A stretch of 35,046 nucleotides of DNA from contig JAADJD010000014.1 in the NCBI GenBank assembly GCA_013150955.1, positions 1 to 35,046 on the forward strand. The letters run 5' to 3'. This DNA comes from Calditrichota bacterium (GTDB lineage Bacteria; Calditrichota; Calditrichia; RBG-13-44-9; J042). Shown in pieces: positions 16,368 to 24,279 of this stretch (positions within the stretch are counted from its first letter, which is position 1; each line of letters begins with the position of its first letter). The position numbers were made by a program, and so were the translations under genes. The notes beneath the pieces are model-generated. The model did not search any database. It worked only from the letters and a program-made list of their open reading frames with translations, and was not told where the DNA came from.

Positions 16368-16719
16368 CCTTTATCCTCATTTTTACTTTAGCTCCAGGAA
16401 ACGAGTCCTCTAACCTATATTCTGAAATTTTACTAAAAAATTTACCTTTAAACCAAATTAATGCAATGAAACTCCAAAAATGCCTTTAACCGCGAATCAC
16501 ACGGATTAAACTAAAAAATATCAACAAAATCGCGAATAAACCCCGGAACAAATTTTCATTCAGATCTAATCCAATGTATCTGATTATTTTTATTTGTGTT
16601 AATTCGTGCAATTCGTGGTTTAATGCATAATCTGGGTTTATTGGTGTCAATTCGTGTAATTCGTAGGCTAATGCATTATTTGGGTTTAATGAAAAGTCCG
16701 GGTTAAAAAGAACGGTTTT
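16368..16719. other. Intergenic gap with palindromic repeat E
   Basis: Most of the gap is repeat copy E. The 5' leader of the asparagine-synthase-like gene contains TTGCAT, 16 bases, TAAATT on the minus strand (16439-16466), a weak promoter candidate whose -35 falls inside the repeat arm. Confidence 0.45.
16451..16687 (+). repeat. Dispersed palindromic intergenic repeat, copy E
   Basis: It opens AACCAAATTAATGCAATG. The core CATTCAGATCTAATCCAATG with TTATTTGTGTTAATTCGTG is close to copy B. The right arm is doubled: GGTTTAATGCATAATCTGGG and GGCTAATGCATTATTTGGG. Orientation is forward. It is the longest copy. Confidence 0.8.
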
Positions 16720-17316
16720 TTATCCCCCCGAAACCAGCCACAAAAAGACCCCCGGGGTTAGCCCCACCCACACGTTTTCGGCCGTTTCTGGCGCTATTAA
16801 TTCCACAATGGTGACGGTCAGTGCACCCAGGACATTCACCAGCGGTGTTGTCGGTTGCACGTTCCACAATACGATTGCACTCACGCTAAACATCACCAGC
16901 GCGCCCATCAGGGATTTGTTGCGGTGGATAAAGATCAGCGGTTGCCAGCGTCCCAGCAGGGCTGCCAGGGTATCGCCGAAGGTGAGGATCAGCATGGAGG
17001 GTAAAAAATATGAAGGGAAAAAGGTGATTAACATTGCGGCCGCCAGCACCAGCCAGGTGGCTCCGGTCATGCGTCCCTGCATTTCGGGCGATTTTAACAT
17101 CCACCCAAACCAGCGATAAAATCGATGTTGCCAGAAAGGAAGGCGATTCCGGCCCCAATCCAGCAGCACCATGGCCAGCGCCCACGCCCAGATGCCTGCC
17201 GTGGCCAAGGGATGTAAAACGAGGTAAATAAGCAGAAGTAATCCACCCCAGCTGATGTGAATGATCCTGCGGATGATGAAGGGAGTGTCTAACGGCCGGG
17301 CCATCTCCACACGCAT
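16720..17316 (-). CDS. Dolichol-kinase/diacylglycerol-polyprenol-kinase-like membrane protein
   Basis: The protein has 198 residues and is mostly hydrophobic, with six or seven membrane segments. IIRRIIHISWGGLLLL at the start and LTFGDTLAALLGRW with NKSLMGALVMF in the middle are the motif pair of the SEC59/DGK1/VTE5 family (GD-x-x-A-x-x-x-G and K-[ST]-x-x-G). IELIAPETAENVWVGLTPG-type C-termini, here EL followed by ENVWVGLTPG, are also typical. These enzymes phosphorylate lipid alcohols such as dolichol, phytol or diacylglycerol, usually with CTP. The bacterial substrate may be a polyprenol or geranylgeraniol (inference). Its ATG overlaps the rpe stop codon by one base (TGATG), so translation is coupled to rpe. 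Confidence 0.78.
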   Translation of the reverse strand: MRVEMARPLDTPFIIRRIIHISWGGLLLLIYLVLHPLATAGIWAWALAMVLLDWGRNRLPFWQHRFYRWFGWMLKSPEMQGRMTGATWLVLAAAMLITFFPSYFLPSMLILTFGDTLAALLGRWQPLIFIHRNKSLMGALVMFSVSAIVLWNVQPTTPLVNVLGALTVTIVELIAPETAENVWVGLTPGVFLWLVSGG

Positions 17317-18008
17317 CAGGTCAAAATGGTTCGTTTACGGGATTGTTGATCTTCGATGGCCTGCCGGATGCGCTGGATGGCCGCCCCGCGATCGGGCTGA
17401 CCAAAAATTGCGTTACCTGCAACCAGAAACTCCGCGCCCGCCTCATACACCAGCGGTGCCGTCTGCTCATTGATGCCACCATCCACTTCAATAATAAATG
17501 ACCACCGATGCTCCTCCCGCCAGCGGGCCAATTGCCGAATCTTCTCCAGCGAACTGTGAATAAACGCCTGCCCGCCAAAACCGGGATTCACGCTCATGAT
17601 GAGCACCAGATCCACTTCTTCCAGCACCCACCGGATGTTCTCCAGCGGGGTGGCCGGATTGATGGTGACCCCCACTTTGGCCCCCTGTTCCCGAATCAGG
17701 TTCAGGCTACGATGCAAATGTCGGGTGGCTTCCTGATGAATGGTGATAATATCTGCCCCCGCCTGTGCAAATTGCGGGATATATTCATCCACCCGATCGA
17801 TCATTAAATGCACATCCAGATGAAACGGGGTGTGGCGCTTCAGGGAAGCCACTACCTGAGGGCCAAAGGTGATATTGGGAACAAAATGGCCATCCATGAT
17901 GTCCACGTGCAGGTAATCGATTCCCGGCAGGTGAACTTCCAGCGCTTCCTCAACCAGTTTGCCGTGGTCGGCCGATAAAATGGATGGCAGAATCTTATAA
18001 TCGCTCAT
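17316..18008 (-). CDS. rpe: Ribulose-phosphate 3-epimerase
   Basis: The protein has 230 residues, the usual length. The start at 18008 is chosen because MSDYKILPSILSADHGKL is the normal family N-terminus; the frame is open further upstream but that part lies inside the PASTA gene. It interconverts ribulose-5-phosphate and xylulose-5-phosphate in the pentose phosphate pathway, in the cytoplasm. DYLHVDIMDGHFVPNITFGP (31-50) holds the metal-binding His34 and catalytic Asp36, HLMIDRVDEY follows the next metal His, VLIMSVNPGFGGQAF is the PROSITE-type block, and IEVDGGINEQTA holds the second catalytic Asp. Only one base separates its ATG from the preceding stop. Confidence 0.96.
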   Translation of the reverse strand: MSDYKILPSILSADHGKLVEEALEVHLPGIDYLHVDIMDGHFVPNITFGPQVVASLKRHTPFHLDVHLMIDRVDEYIPQFAQAGADIITIHQEATRHLHRSLNLIREQGAKVGVTINPATPLENIRWVLEEVDLVLIMSVNPGFGGQAFIHSSLEKIRQLARWREEHRWSFIIEVDGGINEQTAPLVYEAGAEFLVAGNAIFGQPDRGAAIQRIRQAIEDQQSRKRTILT

Positions 18009-18009
18009 A

Positions 18010-18804
18010 TCAGGGTTCCTGGTTTGATTGCGGCGTTTCCTCTTCCGGCAGGCGATCGGTGCTGACCACCAGATTGATGGAATCGGCCTCCACCACGGGA
18101 GTACCGGCGGGGATGGATTGTGCCACCACCGTTTCCGGCACCAAATCCGGTCGGTATTGATAATCAATGCGCCCCAGAGGAATGCCCAGTACTTCCAGCT
18201 CCTTTTTGGCAGCGATCAAACTTTTCCCTTTCAAACTGGGGACTTTCTGGGCCTCTGGCGGTGGGCCCAGACTGACGGTGATGTTTACCGATTGACCCTT
18301 TCGCAGGGTATCGCCCGGGGGTACCGATTGTGCAATCACCACTCCTTTGGGATAATATTCGGAAAAATCGTAAAATGTGCGGTTGAGCTGCAAGGCCTCT
18401 TCGGTTAATCGAAATTTGGCGTCCTGTGGTGTCAATCCCACCAGATTGGGCATGATCACCGGTTTCTCCCCGATGCTGACCACCAGATACACCCGGCGCC
18501 CTTTCTTTACCGTGGAAAACGGTAGCGGATTCTGCCGAAGCACGGTTCCCGGTGGCAAATCGGAATCGTAAACCGAATCCTGAATCACCGGGGTAAAGCC
18601 ATTTTGCTTTAAAATATCGATGGCCTGCTCGACTGGCAATTCGGTAATGTCGGGTAATTCGTACTCCTTACCGTGCTTGGTGTACCAGGGCATCACCAGG
18701 TTATCCATAATCAATACAAGGGCAAAAAAGCCAACCAGGTAATACAGAAGCTTCAGCATCCGTTGTTTCCAGCGGGACGGCTGGGCCTGTTGTTCCATTG
18801 TCAT
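18010..18804 (-). CDS. Membrane-anchored PASTA-repeat protein without kinase domain
   Basis: The protein has 264 residues. A short cytoplasmic N-terminus, one membrane segment (about 18-36, LKLLYYLVGFFALVLIM) and three PASTA repeats (about 46-111, 114-178, 183-250) with the usual LPxxxVxxxGLTxxxA pattern: ELPDITELPVEQAIDIL, IMPNLVGLTPQDAKFRL, KVPSLKGKSLIAAKKEL. The tail is acidic and low-complexity. PASTA repeats bind peptidoglycan stem peptides or lipid II in Ser/Thr kinases and some transpeptidases; here no kinase or transpeptidase is fused, so it may act as a periplasmic cell-wall sensor or scaffold (inference). The ATG at 18804 has GGAG five bases ahead. It is packed between dtd (2-base gap) and rpe (1-base gap). 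Confidence 0.88.
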   Translation of the reverse strand: MTMEQQAQPSRWKQRMLKLLYYLVGFFALVLIMDNLVMPWYTKHGKEYELPDITELPVEQAIDILKQNGFTPVIQDSVYDSDLPPGTVLRQNPLPFSTVKKGRRVYLVVSIGEKPVIMPNLVGLTPQDAKFRLTEEALQLNRTFYDFSEYYPKGVVIAQSVPPGDTLRKGQSVNITVSLGPPPEAQKVPSLKGKSLIAAKKELEVLGIPLGRIDYQYRPDLVPETVVAQSIPAGTPVVEADSINLVVSTDRLPEEETPQSNQEP

Positions 18805-18806
18805 GG

Positions 18807-19283
18807 TTACTCCGTCTCCTTCGCTCGCCTGGGTTTCAGCCGATCTTTGCTGTCTATTAAGATGGTAACCGGGCCATCGTTAAAGATCTTCACCAGCATC
18901 ATGGCACCAAAAATTCCCTTTTCCACCGGCACCCCTTTTTCCTGAACCTTTTGAATGAAATATTCATACATGGGTTCCGCCTTCTCCGGTGGCGCTGCAT
19001 CCACAAAACTGGGACGCCGACCTTTCCGGGTGCTGGCGTAAAGGGTAAATTGAGAAATGGCCAGCATGCCCCCCTTCACATCCATCAGGCTCCGATTCAT
19101 CTTGCCCGCTTCGTCGTTAAAAATGCGCAGCTGGACGATCTTCTCAGCCAGGTAATCGGCGTCAGCAGGCTCATCATCCACACCCACACCCAGCAGCACA
19201 ACCAGACCGTGTCCGATGGCGCCCACAACCTGTCCATCCACCTCCACGCTGGCTTCCCGTACCCGTTGCACCACCGCTTTCAT
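18807..19283 (-). CDS. dtd: D-aminoacyl-tRNA deacylase
   Basis: The protein has 158 residues; the family norm is about 145-150, with a short basic tail ([12 protein letters not shown]). It hydrolyses D-amino acids, and glycine wrongly loaded on tRNA-Ala, from t[20 protein letters not shown] is the family N-terminus. SQFTLYAS (77-84) and the GPVT of NDGPVTI (135-141) are the two active-site motifs, with the Gly-Pro cis-peptide that excludes L-amino acids. The ATG at 19283 follows CAGGCGGAATT. It lies 27 bases after dnaE in the same operon. Confidence 0.96.
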   Translation of the reverse strand: MKAVVQRVREASVEVDGQVVGAIGHGLVVLLGVGVDDEPADADYLAEKIVQLRIFNDEAGKMNRSLMDVKGGMLAISQFTLYASTRKGRRPSFVDAAPPEKAEPMYEYFIQKVQEKGVPVEKGIFGAMMLVKIFNDGPVTILIDSKDRLKPRRAKETE

Positions 19284-19310
19284 AATTCCGCCTGCGCTCC
19301 CACACCTCCG

Positions 19311-22300
19311 TTAGTTCAATATTTCAATATTATTTTTCCCCAGCAATTCTCTCAATTGATTCAAAAGATCATCGGTCAACACCACCTGAAATTTGCGCGA
19401 TCGAAGCAAGAAGCCGCTGCCGTTTCCGTTGGTGTAGACTTCAAACAGCAAGGGAATGCTTCCCGGATATTGTTTGACCAGTTTGTGAAGTTGATCGATC
19501 TGTTTGGGGGATAATTGATGGGTATCCACTTTCAACTTCAGCCCCCGGGCCAGCCGATTGCGGGTTTCTTCCAGTGGAATGATCTCGTCGCACAGCATCT
19601 TGAAGGTATTCTCGCTGCGATCACTCACCCGCCCGCGCACAAACACCAGGGCACCTTTGGATAAAAAGGGGCCATACTTTTCGTAAACGCTGGAAAAAAC
19701 CACACCTTCGAAGGAATTGTATTTATCCTCGAAAGTAACAAAGGCCATGAATTTTCCTTTTCGATCCATGTGTGTCTTGATGGCTGCAATCATGGCCGCC
19801 GTTCGCACCTCGCGGTTTTCTTCGTAGGTGTCGGGATCATCCCAGTCCAGATTGGAGAACATCTCAATCTCCTTCTGAAACCGATCCAGGGGATGGCCAC
19901 TAATGTAAAATCCCAGCAATTCCTTTTCTCGCGCCAGCCGCTCCTGAACCGACCATTCGGGCACCTCCGGTAAAGGCGGATATTGCAGCCCGGTGTCATT
20001 GGCCCCCTTTTGCTGACCATTTTCTTCCGCGATTAAATCAAACAAACTGATTTGTGATTTGTCCTTTTCCCGTTCCTGAAATTTTTGCGCAAAATTGATG
20101 GCCGCCTCGATAGCAGCAAATTTCTGGGCACGGGTACCTTCCAGCGAATCCAGCGCCCCGGCCTGAATGAGCGCTTCCAGAATCTTTCGATTGACCGACC
20201 GCAGATCCAGATGCTGCATGAATTGAAAAATATTGGTGAAAGGCCCGTGCTCCTGCCGCGCGCGAATGATGCTGCGAATGGCCGCTCGTCCCACATTCTT
20301 GATCGCCTCCAGCCCAAAGCTGATCTTTCCGTCCTCGGTCACCGTAAACTGCGCATCGGAATAATTCACATCCGGCGGAAGCACTTCGATGCCCATGTGC
20401 TTGCACTCATCGATCAGCACCACGATGCGAGAGGGATTGTTAATTTCCGAAGTCAGGGTGGCTGCCATGAATTCCGCGGGATAATGGCGCTTTAAATACG
20501 CCGTTTGATAGGCCAGCAGCGCATACGCCGCCGAATGGGATTTGTTGAAACCGTAGCTGGCAAACTTGAAGATCAAATCGTAAATCTGCTGCGCGGTTTG
20601 CTCATCGATGCCGTTTTTCAAACATCCATCGACGAATTCCTTCTGCATCTCCATCATCACTTCTTTCTTCTTCTTCCCCATGGCCCGGCGCAGCAAGTCC
20701 GCTTTCCCCAGTGTAAATCCCGCCAGCTCCGAGGCAATGCGCATCACCTGTTCCTGATACACAATAATGCCATACGTTTCTTTCAGGATGGGCTCCAGTT
20801 TGGGATGCAGGTACTCGATCTTCTCCCGACCGTATTTTCGGGCAATGTAGGTATCGATGTTTTCCATGGGGCCCGGTCGGTACAGCGCATTCATGGCAAT
20901 CAAATCTTCAATGCGGTTGGGCTGCAGCTTGCGTAGATATTCCCGCATGCCGGGACTTTCAAACTGGAAAATCCCCACCGTATTGCCTTCGCAGAAGATT
21001 TCGTAAGTTTCGGGATCGTCCAGAGGCAGGTTGTCCACATCAATTTCTACCCCGTGGCGCTGTTTCACCAGTTGCACACAATTGTGAATGACCGTCAACG
21101 TGCGCAGTCCCAGAAAGTCCATCTTTAACAGACCGATATCTTCGCAACCGGTCATGGTAAACTGGGTGGTGATCACCTTCTCCTTGTTCTGATCCTCCGT
21201 CATGTACAAGGGGACAAATTTGGTGATCTCATCCGGGGCAATGATGATTCCGGCGGCATGCACGGAAGCATGGCGCACCAGGCCCTCCAGTACCAGGGAA
21301 TGTTTGATCAGTTTCTGATAACGGGGATCCCCGCTTTCCAGGATTTCCTTCAATTCAGGGATTTCCTCGAAGGCTTTCTTCAGTGGCATGGGCTTGCCCT
21401 GGTGCACCGGGATGAGCTTGGCAATCCGATCTGCCTCGGCGTACTCAAATCCCAGCACCCGGGCCACATCCCGGATCACTCCCCGGGACGCCATGGTACC
21501 GAAAGTGATGATCTGGGCCACGTTGTTTTCCCCGTATTTGCGGCGCACGTAATCGATCACCTCATCGCGCCGCTCAAAACAGAAGTCGATATCGATATCC
21601 GGCATGGACACCCGCTCTGGATTTAAAAAACGTTCGAACAGCAGGCCATAACGCAGGGGATCCACCCGGGTAATCCCCAGCACGTACGCCACCATGCTAC
21701 CTGCAGCCGATCCCCGACCCAATCCCACCGGAATGTTCTGCTGACGGGCATAATCGATAAAATCTTTTACAATCAAGAAATACCCGGCATATCCGGTTTT
21801 TCGGATCACGCTCAATTCGTATTCCAGCCGTTCCTTGATTTCCGGGGTTACTTCTCCATAAAGCCTTTCGGCACCCTCAAAAGCGACCTTCTCCAGATAA
21901 TCATCCAGGGACATGGATTTGAATTCCGGCGGCAATTCGTACCGGGGCAATAAGGGACGCCCCATTTCGATTTCCAGATCGATCTTTTCGGCCACCCCCA
22001 GCGTCTGTTCCAGCACCTCGGATCGGTCGCGGAACAGATCGTACATTTCGTCCACGCTCTTCAGGTACAGCTCCTGAGTGTTATATCGCAAACGGTTGGG
22101 ATCATCCAGCGATTTTCCCGATTGCAAACAGAGCAAAATATCGTGCGATTCATGATGTTCTTTCAGCAGGTAATGGACATCGTTGGTGGCCAGAACGGGG
22201 ACACCCATCTCTTTAGCCAGCTTGTAGACCTTTTCGTAACCGGCTTCTTCCGGGATATGGTGGTTCTGGATTTCCAGATAGTAATCGTCGCCGAACATTT

Positions 22301-22796
22301 CCAGGTAATCTTCCACCACCTTCTGAGCCCCTTTCCAATCGTCCTGCGCCAGGTGGGTAAAGACCTCTCCCTTCATGCAGGCGGAGAGCACAATCAGACC
22401 TTCCTTATATTTTTGCAGGACTTCTCGATCAATGCGGGGTTTGTAATAAAAGCCTTCCAGATAGGCAATGCTGGATAACTTCATCAAGTTTTGATAACCG
22501 GTCTTGTTTTTGGCCAGCAACACCAGATGATAGGCTGCCTGACTGCCGCCGCGTCCACCGGATTTGCGATCGGTTCGGGATCCGGGAGCGATATACGCCT
22601 CCATGCCAATGATGGGTTTGATACCCGCACTTTTGCAGGCTTTATAAAACTCCAGCACCCCGAACATGTTGCCGTGATCGGTTATTGCCAGCGCGGGCAT
22701 ATTCAATTCCGCCGCCCGTTCCACCAGACGCTTCACCTCGTTGGCGCCATCCAGCAAGCTGTAATGGGTATGACAGTGTAGATGAACAAAAGACAC
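19311..22796 (-). CDS. dnaE: DNA polymerase III alpha subunit
   Basis: The protein has 1161 residues, standard for DnaE. The start is GTG at 22796 with GAGGTGG just ahead, giving MSFVHLHCHTHYSLLDGANE, the canonical PHP-domain start. The PHP domain covers about 1-280. The palm domain has PDIDIDF, the two catalytic metal Asp, and LLKMDFLGLRTL, the third. AHHAAGIIIA-type and GRGSAAGS motifs are present (VHAAGIIIA, GLGRGSAAGSMVAYVLG). Fingers, helix-hairpin-helix (SRIVVLIDECKHMGIEVLPP region) and an OB domain (MAFVTFEDKYNSFEGVVF) follow. There is no inserted exonuclease, so it is not PolC. It is the first gene of the dnaE-dtd-PASTA-rpe-kinase unit. Confidence 0.98.
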   Translation of the reverse strand: MSFVHLHCHTHYSLLDGANEVKRLVERAAELNMPALAITDHGNMFGVLEFYKACKSAGIKPIIGMEAYIAPGSRTDRKSGGRGGSQAAYHLVLLAKNKTGYQNLMKLSSIAYLEGFYYKPRIDREVLQKYKEGLIVLSACMKGEVFTHLAQDDWKGAQKVVEDYLEMFGDDYYLEIQNHHIPEEAGYEKVYKLAKEMGVPVLATNDVHYLLKEHHESHDILLCLQSGKSLDDPNRLRYNTQELYLKSVDEMYDLFRDRSEVLEQTLGVAEKIDLEIEMGRPLLPRYELPPEFKSMSLDDYLEKVAFEGAERLYGEVTPEIKERLEYELSVIRKTGYAGYFLIVKDFIDYARQQNIPVGLGRGSAAGSMVAYVLGITRVDPLRYGLLFERFLNPERVSMPDIDIDFCFERRDEVIDYVRRKYGENNVAQIITFGTMASRGVIRDVARVLGFEYAEADRIAKLIPVHQGKPMPLKKAFEEIPELKEILESGDPRYQKLIKHSLVLEGLVRHASVHAAGIIIAPDEITKFVPLYMTEDQNKEKVITTQFTMTGCEDIGLLKMDFLGLRTLTVIHNCVQLVKQRHGVEIDVDNLPLDDPETYEIFCEGNTVGIFQFESPGMREYLRKLQPNRIEDLIAMNALYRPGPMENIDTYIARKYGREKIEYLHPKLEPILKETYGIIVYQEQVMRIASELAGFTLGKADLLRRAMGKKKKEVMMEMQKEFVDGCLKNGIDEQTAQQIYDLIFKFASYGFNKSHSAAYALLAYQTAYLKRHYPAEFMAATLTSEINNPSRIVVLIDECKHMGIEVLPPDVNYSDAQFTVTEDGKISFGLEAIKNVGRAAIRSIIRARQEHGPFTNIFQFMQHLDLRSVNRKILEALIQAGALDSLEGTRAQKFAAIEAAINFAQKFQEREKDKSQISLFDLIAEENGQQKGANDTGLQYPPLPEVPEWSVQERLAREKELLGFYISGHPLDRFQKEIEMFSNLDWDDPDTYEENREVRTAAMIAAIKTHMDRKGKFMAFVTFEDKYNSFEGVVFSSVYEKYGPFLSKGALVFVRGRVSDRSENTFKMLCDEIIPLEETRNRLARGLKLKVDTHQLSPKQIDQLHKLVKQYPGSIPLLFEVYTNGNGSGFLLRSRKFQVVLTDDLLNQLRELLGKNNIEILN

Positions 22797-22839
22797 GCGA
22801 CCACCTCGTTTATTTCGTTGGAGCTAAAAACAATGAGCA

Positions 22840-22868
22840 AATTTATGCGCACCGAATGACAATTGCAA
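22840..22868 (-). promoter_or_regulatory. Candidate housekeeping promoter for the dnaE operon
   Basis: On the minus strand TTGCAA (22863-22868), 17 bases, then TAAATT (22840-22845). The predicted start is about 37 bases before the GTG. It matches the candidates upstream of the flavoprotein and chelatase I genes. Confidence 0.5.
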
Positions 22869-22869
22869 A

Positions 22870-24279
22870 GAGAAAAAATGCGGCTGGATGCAGGCAACCC
22901 TCACGCCTGCGCGGGGCTATCATCTGTTTGCCCTTCAGGCAAACACGCCCCAACGGGGCTAAATAACAACACCCGGGGCAACACCCCGGGATTCAAGGAA
23001 AAACAGAAAAAACCGCCTGTTTCATCCCGCCCCAACGGGGCAAAATAGGATAGCCAGGGGCAACGCCCCTGGTAACGGGAACACCCCTAACCACACATCC
23101 CCCTCCGCCCTGAAAGGGCAAAATAACAATCGCCCGGTGATTTTGGAACCCCCCAACCAAACACCTTCCATCGCCCCCGTAAACGGGCCAATTCAATTCT
23201 ATTGCTGCCCTTCAGGCAGCAAATGAATTGAGAGGCCTCCCCTGCCCCCCCGCGCCCTGCACGGGGCTGTCATCTGTTTGCCCTTCAGGCAAACGCACCC
23301 CAACGGGGCAAAAATCGGGTAATCCGTGGAAACATCCATGATAATAGGGAGACCCTCCAGACCATAAATCCATCCCGCCCCGAAGGGGCAAAATAAGATA
23401 GCCAGGGGCAACGCCCCTGGTAACGGGAACGCCCCCAAACACAAATCCCCCTCCGCCCTGAAAGGGCAAAATAACAACACCCGGGGCAACACCCCGGATT
23501 TCAGGAAACCACACGATTCATCCATGAAAACAAAAAATCCATCCGTTTCCTCCCGCCCCGAAGGGGCAAAATAGGGTAGCCAGGGGCAACGCCCCTGGTA
23601 ACGGAAACGCCCCCAACCACAAATCCCCTCCGCCCTGAAAGGGCAAAATAACAACACCCGGGGCAACACTCTGGGATTCAGGAGAAAACAGAAAAAACCG
23701 CCCGTTTCCTCCCGCCCCAACGGGGCAAAATAGGATAGCCAGGGGCAACGCCCCTGGTAATGAAGACGCCCCCAACCACAAATCCCCTTCCGCCCTGAAA
23801 GGGCAAAATAACAATCGCCCGGTGATTTTGGAACCCCAAACCACAACGCCCACGCCCCGGAAACGGGCAAATTCTATTGCTGCCCTTCAGGCAGCAGATG
23901 AATTGAGAGGCCTCCCCTGCCCCCCGCGCCCTGCACGGGGCTATCGTCTATTTGCCCTTCAGGCAAACGCGCCCCGAATGGGCAAAATAACAACACCCGT
24001 GGCAACACCCCGGGATTCAGGAGAAAACAGAAAAAACCGTCTGTTTCATCCCGCCCCGAAGGGGCAAAATAGGATAGCCAGGGGCAACGCCCCTGGTAAT
24101 GAAGACGCCCCTAACCACAAATCCCCTTCCGCCCTGAAAGGGCAAAATAACAATCGCCCGGTGATTTTGGAACCCCCCAACCAAACACCTTCCATCGCCC
24201 CCGTAAACGGGCCAATTCGCCAATTCTATTGCTGCCCTTCAGGCAAACACGCCCTGAAGGGGCAACACCCCATTTCCCA
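22870..24279. repeat. Array of GC-rich small hairpin repeats
   Basis: About 1.4 kb of non-coding sequence is built from short inverted repeats. A unit of roughly 150 bp recurs five times, starting near 23026, 23374, 23552, 23710 and 24050. Each unit carries in order GCCCC-AAC-GGGGC (or GAA loop), CCAGGGG-CAACG-CCCCTGG, GCCCT-GAA-AGGGC, and in most CCCGGGG-CAACA-CCCCGGG, linked by AT-rich spacers such as AAAATAGGATAG. A second block (CTGTTTGCCCTTCAGGCAAA, then CTGCCCTTCAGGCAGC and GAGAGGCCTCCCCTGCCCCC) divides the array into three larger units at about 22908, 23251 and 23923, with one, three and one copies of the small unit. Similar GCCCT-GAA-AGGGC palindromes are scattered in Bacteroidota and related genomes, and some resemble REP elements. 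No transposase, cas gene or reading frame of its own is present. Confidence 0.9.

Noticed and set aside
23199-23870. A 223-codon minus-strand open frame, and several shorter ones, in the hairpin array
   Set aside because: The translation repeats the same Cys/Pro/Gly/Trp-rich phrase in step with the DNA repeat, has no ribosome site, and other frames are open too. It is a by-product of GC-rich palindromes without stop codons.
22870-24279. CRISPR array
   Set aside because: Repeats are internally palindromic in several separate stems, spacers are themselves repeated, unit lengths vary from about 150 to over 300 bases, and no cas gene is near.
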